Source of the DNA: Butyricicoccus sp.
GTDB lineage: Bacteria > Bacillota > Clostridia > Oscillospirales > Butyricicoccaceae
Length of the DNA stretch: 10,105 nt
Direction of reading: 5' to 3'
Assembly: GCA_020025755.1 (NCBI GenBank)
Contig: JAHHRO010000056.1
Location: 1-10,105 of the forward strand
The position numbers were made by a program, and so were the translations under genes. Positions within the stretch are counted from its first letter, which is position 1. Each line of letters starts with the position of its first letter. The notes below the pieces were generated by a model, which worked only from the letters and a program-made list of their open reading frames with translations, did no database searches and had not been told where the DNA came from. Shown in pieces: positions 5,514 to 10,105 of the stretch.

Positions 5514-6785
5514 ATGCAAAAGTTTACACAACGCATGCTTTGCGATGGCGTACAGCTGACCTGCATCACGACCGACCAATTCAAGACATCGGCATTCAGT
5601 GCGGCGTTTGTGCTTCCGCTTGCAGAGGAAAATGCGGCGGCAGCGATCCTGCCATATCTTTTATATCAGGGCACAGAACAGCACCCGAGTCTGTCTGCGC
5701 TTGGGGAAGCACTCGACCATCTGTACGGCGCACGGATCGAGCCCTATGTCCGCAAGGCAGGCGAAAGCCTTGTGATCGGTTTTATCGGGGACAGCATCGA
5801 CGGCTCTTGCGTGCCGGACGGCGCACACCTGACAACGGAAATGGCGGCTTTGCTTGGGCAGCTGCTTTGCTGTCCCAAGCTGGAAAACGGAAGATTTCCG
5901 GAGGCAGAGGTCAGGGGTGAGCGCGACAACCTCAAGGATCGTATCGCGGCACTCAAAAACAATCCGCGCGGTTATGCCGTGCGGCGTGCGCAGGAGATCA
6001 TGTGCGCCAATGAGCCGTTCGGCGCGTGCGAATATGGCACGGAGGCAGGCGCGGCGGCACTGACCTCTGATTCGGTCTGGAAGATGTACGGGCAGGTTTT
6101 GCAGACGGCACGCATAGAGCTGTTTTACTGCGGTACAGCACAGGCAGAACTCGTGGCAGATGCCTACCGTCAGGGACTCAGACTGCCAACGGGCGGCACG
6201 CGGTATTGTCCGCAAATGGATGTGTGCCGCGTAGACCATGCACCGCGCACGGTCATCGAGGAAATGCCCGTAGGGCAAGGCAAGCTGACTTTGGGACTGC
6301 GTACCGGTCTTACAGGTGCGGATGCAGCATATCCGGCACTGATGCTGTTCACCGGCGTGTTCGGCGGCTATACCGGCTCACGCCTGTTCTGTCATGTGCG
6401 TGAAAAACTGTCCCTTTGCTACTATGCGAGTGCCGCGCTCGATAAACTCAAGGGCATTATGATGGTTGCAAGCGGCATCGAGAACGAAAAATACGAAGAA
6501 GCACGGGCGGAGATCGAGCGGCAGCTGGAGGATCTGTGCAATGGCGGCTTGACGCAGGAGGAGCTGGACAACGCACGGCGCACGATCATCAACAATGTGC
6601 GTTCCATGCAGGACAGCCCGCTCGCGCTCGAGCAATATTGGCAGAGACAGTCCATTGCCGGACTGACCCAGTCGCCGGACGAACTCATTGAACAGCTGGA
6701 GCGCGTCCAGCGCGGACAGGTCATGGCGGCAGGGCGGCATGTCGCGCTCGACCTTGTATACTTTATGAAGGGGGTGGGTGCGTGA
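5514..6785 (+). CDS. yfmF: M16-family peptidase-like protein, catalytically inactive subunit (YfmF-type)
   Basis: A 423-residue M16 (insulinase/pitrilysin) fold protein that lacks the HxxEH zinc site. The corresponding region reads AAAILPYLLYQGTEQHPS (from about residue 42), with no histidine-glutamate-histidine set. It keeps the C-terminal-domain signature SRLFCHVREKLSLCYY (289-304), whose Arg/Tyr bind substrate in M16 partners. This is the pattern of a non-catalytic subunit that pairs with an active one, here the next gene. In Firmicutes the pair is annotated as YfmF/YfmH, linked by name to elongation factor P 5-aminopentanol modification; that link is not testable from sequence. AAGGA precedes the ATG by seven bases. 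It is first in its operon and ends in a GTGA overlap. No signal peptide is seen. Confidence 0.9.
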   Translation: MQKFTQRMLCDGVQLTCITTDQFKTSAFSAAFVLPLAEENAAAAILPYLLYQGTEQHPSLSALGEALDHLYGARIEPYVRKAGESLVIGFIGDSIDGSCVPDGAHLTTEMAALLGQLLCCPKLENGRFPEAEVRGERDNLKDRIAALKNNPRGYAVRRAQEIMCANEPFGACEYGTEAGAAALTSDSVWKMYGQVLQTARIELFYCGTAQAELVADAYRQGLRLPTGGTRYCPQMDVCRVDHAPRTVIEEMPVGQGKLTLGLRTGLTGADAAYPALMLFTGVFGGYTGSRLFCHVREKLSLCYYASAALDKLKGIMMVASGIENEKYEEARAEIERQLEDLCNGGLTQEELDNARRTIINNVRSMQDSPLALEQYWQRQSIAGLTQSPDELIEQLERVQRGQVMAAGRHVALDLVYFMKGVGA

Positions 6786-8053
6786 AGCAGCAGTTTGAAC
6801 GCTTTGGCATGGAAATGGAGTCGGCGGTACTGGAAAACGGACTCAAGGTGTATTATATCCCGAAAACGGGATTCTCCAAGACCTTTGCCATGCTGGCAAC
6901 GGATTTCGGCGCGATCGACCGCGCATTTACCATGGACGGGGTGCGCTATGATACGCCGGCCGGTGTGGCGCATTTTCTGGAGCATAAAATGTTTGAGGAC
7001 GCGGATGGGAACGCCCTGCAAAAATTCGGCAGAACAGGCGCGTCCCCCAATGCATTCACCAGCTATTCTATGACGGCATACCATTTTTCCTGCACCGATC
7101 GCTTTGAGGAAAATCTGGAGATCCTGCTCAAGTTCGTGTTCACACCTTATTTCACGGAAGAAAACGTGGAGAAGGAAAAGGGCATCATTGCGCAGGAAAT
7201 CAATATGATGGAGGATACTCCAAGCTGGAAGGCGTATGTTGGCGTGTATCAGGGTATGTATGGCGTGCATCCTGTACATACTTCCATTGCAGGCAGTGTG
7301 GACAGCATCATGGAGATCACGCCGGAGATCCTGACAAACTGCCATAAGGCGTTTTACAGTCCGGCGAATATGAGTCTTGTTGTCTGCGGTACAGCGGATT
7401 TTGCACAGATCGTCCAAATGGCAAAGGAGCTTTCGCCCAAAAAGGCGGCAAAGATCGCAGCGCGGCATTACGGCACAGAGCAGGAGACTGTCGCGGCGGC
7501 AGAGGTCGTGCACCGTATGGCAGTTTCTCGCCCGAACTTTATGCTTGGTATCAAGGATATACCGCTTGCCGAGGGGGAGAGCCAACTGCGGCGGCAGCTC
7601 ATAGGTGATCTTGCGGCGCGTATCCTATGCGGCACAACAACACCTCTGTTCGTATCCTTATATAAGGAGCGTCTGCTGACACGCAATTTTGACAGCAGCT
7701 ACTCTATCATGCCTCAAGTTGCGGCGGTGCTCTTTGACGGAGACAGCCCAGACCCCTATGCCGTCCGTGATCGTCTCGCGGCAGAGATCCGCCGATATGT
7801 CGCAGAGGGCATCGACACCGAACTCTTTGCGCGCATGAAAAAGGCGTGCTATGGACTCAGCGTGCGTATGCTCGATCAGCCGGAATCGCTGTGCCAGAGT
7901 CAGGTGGAAAGCAGCTTTGCAGGGGAGTGCTGTCTGGATTTTGCCGCGCTCTATGATACGATTTCCGTACAGGATATACAGGAAATGTTTGCGCGCTGGG
8001 CACAGCCGGATCGCATGACCCTTTCGGTGGTACTGCCGCCGGAGACTAGGTAA
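6782..8053 (+). CDS. yfmH: M16-family zinc metallopeptidase, active subunit (YfmH-type)
   Basis: A 423-residue M16B-type peptidase with the inverted zinc motif HFLEH (His64, Glu67, His68) and a downstream Glu, probably Glu139 in KGIIAQE, as third metal ligand. The surrounding PAGVAHFLEHKMFED and GASPNAFTSYSMTAYHF stretches are typical. No signal peptide or membrane segment is evident, so it is probably cytoplasmic. Start is GTG at 6782, overlapping the upstream stop by four bases, with GGGGG about seven bases before it. Equal lengths and tight coupling suggest a heterodimer with YfmF, as in other bacterial M16 pairs. Natural substrate is unknown. Confidence 0.92.
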   Translation: MKQQFERFGMEMESAVLENGLKVYYIPKTGFSKTFAMLATDFGAIDRAFTMDGVRYDTPAGVAHFLEHKMFEDADGNALQKFGRTGASPNAFTSYSMTAYHFSCTDRFEENLEILLKFVFTPYFTEENVEKEKGIIAQEINMMEDTPSWKAYVGVYQGMYGVHPVHTSIAGSVDSIMEITPEILTNCHKAFYSPANMSLVVCGTADFAQIVQMAKELSPKKAAKIAARHYGTEQETVAAAEVVHRMAVSRPNFMLGIKDIPLAEGESQLRRQLIGDLAARILCGTTTPLFVSLYKERLLTRNFDSSYSIMPQVAAVLFDGDSPDPYAVRDRLAAEIRRYVAEGIDTELFARMKKACYGLSVRMLDQPESLCQSQVESSFAGECCLDFAALYDTISVQDIQEMFARWAQPDRMTLSVVLPPETR

Positions 8054-8068
8054 AGGAAGGCAGCAGCT

Positions 8069-8944
8069 ATGGAAAATGTAATTGCGTTCCCTGCATTGGG
8101 AATTTCCGTGACGGTCGATCGCGTTGCGTTCAACCTCTTTGGGAAAGATATCTATTGGTATGGGATCATCATTGCGCTGGGGTTTGCGCTCGCGCTCTTT
8201 TATTGCAGCAGGCGTATCCGTGACTTTGGATTTACGAACGACCTGTTATATGATGCCGTTCTGCTTGCCCTGCCGTCTGCCATCATCTGCGCGCGTATCT
8301 ACTATGTTGTATGGGAGTGGGACTACTACAGCCAGCACCCTGAAGATATCATCGCGATCTGGAACGGCGGCATTGCCATCTATGGCGGCGTGATCGGTGC
8401 GCTGCTTGCCGTTGGTCTCTATGGCAGACGTAAGAAAATCAGTATTCCGGGCACATTCGATGTGGCGGCACTTGGTCTCATGATTGGGCAGTGCATCGGT
8501 CGCTGGGGAAACTTCATCAACGGTGAGGCACATGGTACGGTCACACAGACCTTTTTGGGGATGACCGTCAACGGGGAAGGTCCATTTCATCCAACATTCT
8601 TATATGAATCCCTTTGGAATCTGGTAGGGTTCTTCCTCTTGCATATCATTTCAAAGAAATGGTATCGTTTCCGTGGGCAGATCTTCCTGCTGTACCTCCT
8701 CTGGTACGGAGCAGGTCGTGCATGGATCGAGGGACTGCGCACAGACAGCCTGTATATCGGCTCGACAGGAATCCGCGTATCCCAGATGGTTGCGATCATT
8801 TCCAGCATCGTGGGCATTGTGCTGCTCGTGCTGTGTCTCAGACGCAAGGTCGAGACCCTGACCCAACTGGTCGATCAACATGCAGATGCGCGTGCCATGC
8901 GCACGGAAACACCCGAAACACAAGCAAAGGAGACAAATACATGA
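8069..8944 (+). CDS. lgt: Prolipoprotein diacylglyceryl transferase
   Basis: A 291-residue polytopic membrane enzyme that moves diacylglyceryl from phosphatidylglycerol to the lipobox cysteine of prolipoproteins, the first step of lipoprotein maturation. The Lgt signature GRWGNFINGE (144-153) is intact; Arg145 matches the essential E. coli Arg143. Arg217 in YGAGRAWIEGLR probably matches Arg239. The E. coli His103 position is Tyr105 here (IAIYGGVIG), a variation I believe occurs in Firmicutes. About seven hydrophobic segments are visible (about 28-46, 64-84, 97-115, 126-142, 184-200, 204-220, 232-256), with a charged C-terminal tail. It starts 15 bases after yfmH with GGAAGG upstream and overlaps folD by ATGA. 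Confidence 0.96.
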   Translation: MENVIAFPALGISVTVDRVAFNLFGKDIYWYGIIIALGFALALFYCSRRIRDFGFTNDLLYDAVLLALPSAIICARIYYVVWEWDYYSQHPEDIIAIWNGGIAIYGGVIGALLAVGLYGRRKKISIPGTFDVAALGLMIGQCIGRWGNFINGEAHGTVTQTFLGMTVNGEGPFHPTFLYESLWNLVGFFLLHIISKKWYRFRGQIFLLYLLWYGAGRAWIEGLRTDSLYIGSTGIRVSQMVAIISSIVGIVLLVLCLRRKVETLTQLVDQHADARAMRTETPETQAKETNT

Positions 8945-9786
8945 GTGCAATTTTGATGGACGGAAAAGCTCTCTCGGCAAAGGTCAGAGGGCAGATTTTA
9001 GAGGAAACACACCAGTTAGAGGCACAGGGGGTGCGCCCTGGGCTTGCAGTCATTCTGGTAGGCGAAGATCCGGCAAGTCAGGTCTATGTACGCAATAAGG
9101 AAAAGGCGTGCGCGGAATGCGGATTTTACAGCGAAAAGTATGTTTTGCCTGCGGAGAGTACGCAGGAGGAGGTGCTTGGACTTATCGAGGAACTCAACCA
9201 GAATCCGCGCATCCACGGTATTTTGTGTCAGCTTCCGCTGCCCAAACACATCAGTGAGGAGGCAGTCATTGCAGCGATCCGGCTGGAAAAGGATGTGGAC
9301 GCGTTCCATTCTTCCAACGTGGGCAAGATCATGATTGGAGATTTCGATTTCCTGCCCTGTACGCCTGCCGGTGTCATGGAGCTGCTGGATGAATACCGGA
9401 TCGACCCGAATGGCAAGCGTTGCGTTGTGATCGGACGCTCCAATATCGTGGGCAAGCCGATGAGTATGCTGCTGCTGCACCGTCACGGGACTGTTACCAT
9501 CTGCCACAGCCGGACGGAAAATCTGGCAGAGATCTGCCGCGAGGCGGATATTCTGGTTGCGGCGGTTGGACGGGCACACTTTGTTACACCGGATATGGTG
9601 AAGAAGGGTGCTGTGGTCATTGATGTTGGGATGAACCGCGAGAATGGGAAGTTGTGCGGAGATGTTGCGCCGGAGGTAGCTGAGGTTGCCGGATATCTGA
9701 CACCTGTGCCGGGTGGAGTTGGGCCGATGACGATTACCATGCTGATGAAGAATACGCTGAAAGCGGCACACTTACAGATGAAATAA
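8941..9786 (+). CDS. folD: Methylenetetrahydrofolate dehydrogenase / methenyltetrahydrofolate cyclohydrolase
   Basis: A 281-residue bifunctional cytoplasmic enzyme that converts 5,10-methylene-THF to 5,10-methenyl-THF with NAD(P)+, then to 10-formyl-THF, feeding purine and formyl-Met-tRNA synthesis. Tyr49 and Lys53 in YVRNK are the folate-site YxxxK pair. QLPLPKHI, PCTPAGVMELL, the nucleotide-binding GRSNIVGKPM and PVPGGVGPMT near the end are all present. Length is typical. The ATG at 8941 overlaps the lgt stop (ATGA) and has AAGGAG eight bases upstream. An in-frame open stretch runs back to about 8614 inside lgt, but the family N-terminus (ILMDGKALS) fixes the start here. Last gene of the operon, 4 bases before a terminator stem. 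Confidence 0.97.
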   Translation: MSAILMDGKALSAKVRGQILEETHQLEAQGVRPGLAVILVGEDPASQVYVRNKEKACAECGFYSEKYVLPAESTQEEVLGLIEELNQNPRIHGILCQLPLPKHISEEAVIAAIRLEKDVDAFHSSNVGKIMIGDFDFLPCTPAGVMELLDEYRIDPNGKRCVVIGRSNIVGKPMSMLLLHRHGTVTICHSRTENLAEICREADILVAAVGRAHFVTPDMVKKGAVVIDVGMNRENGKLCGDVAPEVAEVAGYLTPVPGGVGPMTITMLMKNTLKAAHLQMK

Positions 9787-9790
9787 GGAG

Positions 9791-9821
9791 AAGCAGCGGC
9801 TCAATAGGGGTCGCTGTTTTT
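9791..9821 (+). terminator. Intrinsic terminator of the yfmF-folD operon
   Basis: CAGCGGCTC (9794-9802) pairs with GGGTCGCTG (9808-9816), including two G-U pairs, around AATAG. TTTTT (9817-9821) follows, then TGTTTGCTTTT-like DNA that already belongs to the repeat. It begins four bases after the folD stop codon. Confidence 0.88.
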
Positions 9822-9822
9822 G

Positions 9823-9979
9823 TTTGCTTTTAGAAAGCAAAGGGGAAATGTTTTTGGAACGTCCGTTAGGTTTTCTTTTCTGCTAAAAGAGATTTGCTTG
9901 GAAGCAAAGAAACGTGGTTTGGGTGATCCGTCGGATTTCCATTTCCGCTAAAAGAATTTGCTTGGAAGCAAAGAGTAAC
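9823..9979 (-). repeat. Two AT-rich modules and end hairpin of the right copy
   Basis: Module D (about 9842-9908) and module E (about 9909-9979) each carry a TTTGCTT/AAGCAAA hairpin (9893-9908 and 9957-9972) and the AGCAGAAAAGAAAA-type body on the minus strand. Module E is more diverged (AGCGGAAATGGAAATCC). The end hairpin is TTTGCTTT/AAAGCAAA (9823-9841) with a three-base centre. Confidence 0.7.
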
Positions 9980-10000
9980 GTGTCGCGCCGGCGACGGCGG

Positions 10001-10039
10001 CATAAGGGCTGGACACCTTACGGTTTCCTTGCCCTTATG
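10001..10039 (-). other. Long hairpin I of the right repeat, GNRA-type loop
   Basis: CATAAGGGC (10001-10009) and GCCCTTATG (10031-10039) are perfect inverted repeats. Inside, on the minus strand, GGA pairs with TCC, then after an A-G mismatch ACC pairs with GGT around the loop GTAA. This is the counterpart of the hairpin at 54-89, with different arm bases but the same architecture. Confidence 0.72.
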
Positions 10040-10105
10040 AATCCCGCCCTTCCCTTCCATCAGATGAACAATGGCAATGCCCCAGAAAGTGTGAAAGTAT
10101 GAACT

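Larger units (their letters stand above)
9823..10105 (-). repeat. Composite hairpin-rich intergenic repeat, right inverted copy
   Basis: This gene-free stretch is the inverted counterpart of positions 1-380. Read on the minus strand it has GTTCATCTGATGGA (head), GGATTCA, the long hairpin (10039-10001), the GTCGC/GCGAC hairpin (9995-9982), ACACGTT, and two AT-rich modules ending in the TTTGCTTT/AAAGCAAA hairpin (9841-9823). It has one module fewer than the left copy. Relative to the upstream folD operon it has the same orientation as the left copy has to the sugar kinase gene. It may continue past the window end. A short plus-strand open frame at 9914-10102 lacks convincing support. Confidence 0.8.

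Noticed and set aside
6422..7585. Long minus-strand frame opposite the M16 genes
   Set aside because: A high-GC shadow frame: His/Arg/Cys-rich, no family motifs, while the plus strand encodes two complete M16 proteins with coupled starts.
8614..8940. N-terminal extension of FolD inside lgt
   Set aside because: The frame is open by chance. FolD family start, ribosome binding site and ATGA overlap all place the start at 8941.
1..10105. Inverted repeats as ends of a 9.4-kb transposon
   Set aside because: No transposase or recombinase is present, the enclosed genes are core housekeeping genes in conserved orders, and no target-site duplication can be seen. Independent repeat copies are a simpler reading.

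Overview
The window looks like a chromosomal segment of a Gram-positive anaerobe of the class Clostridia, most likely an Oscillospiraceae/Ruminococcaceae-type gut bacterium. This is inferred from the gene orders ylxM-ffh-rpsP-khpA-rimM-trmD and yfmF-yfmH-lgt, from strong AGGAGG-type ribosome binding sites, and from the protein sequences. The genus is not certain. Nearly all coding DNA is core housekeeping. I see no defence, phage or biosynthetic cluster and no transposase.

Layout: (1) positions 1-380 are gene-free and hold a composite, hairpin-rich repeat. (2) Positions 404-510 hold the transcription end of a minus-strand 1-phosphofructokinase-family gene (526-1467), which has its own promoter. 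(3) A minus-strand translation cluster runs from a divergent promoter region near 5209-5513: ylxM, ffh, rpsP, khpA, rimM, trmD. It ends in a terminator whose stem lies inside the last codons of trmD. It links SRP-dependent targeting with ribosomal protein S16, 16S maturation and tRNA m1G37 methylation. The usual downstream rplS is absent. (4) A plus-strand operon runs rightward from an extended -10 promoter at about 5373-5401: an inactive and an active M16 peptidase subunit (yfmF, yfmH), lgt (lipoprotein lipidation) and folD (one-carbon metabolism). The genes are tightly packed (GTGA and ATGA overlaps) and end in a good intrinsic terminator. (5) Positions 9823-10105 are again gene-free and hold a second, inverted copy of the composite repeat.

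The most interesting signal is that repeat. It has a head segment, a long hairpin capped by a GNRA-type loop, a GC-rich hairpin, and two or three modules made of a TTTGCTT/AAGCAAA hairpin plus an AGCAGAAAAGAAAA body. The two copies lie about 9.4 kb apart. Each sits just beyond an operon terminator, in the same orientation relative to the upstream operon. The long hairpin keeps its fold in both copies although its arm sequences differ. A second signal is a TTGTAAA...TTTACA inverted repeat shared by the ylxM promoter region and the region just upstream of rpsP.
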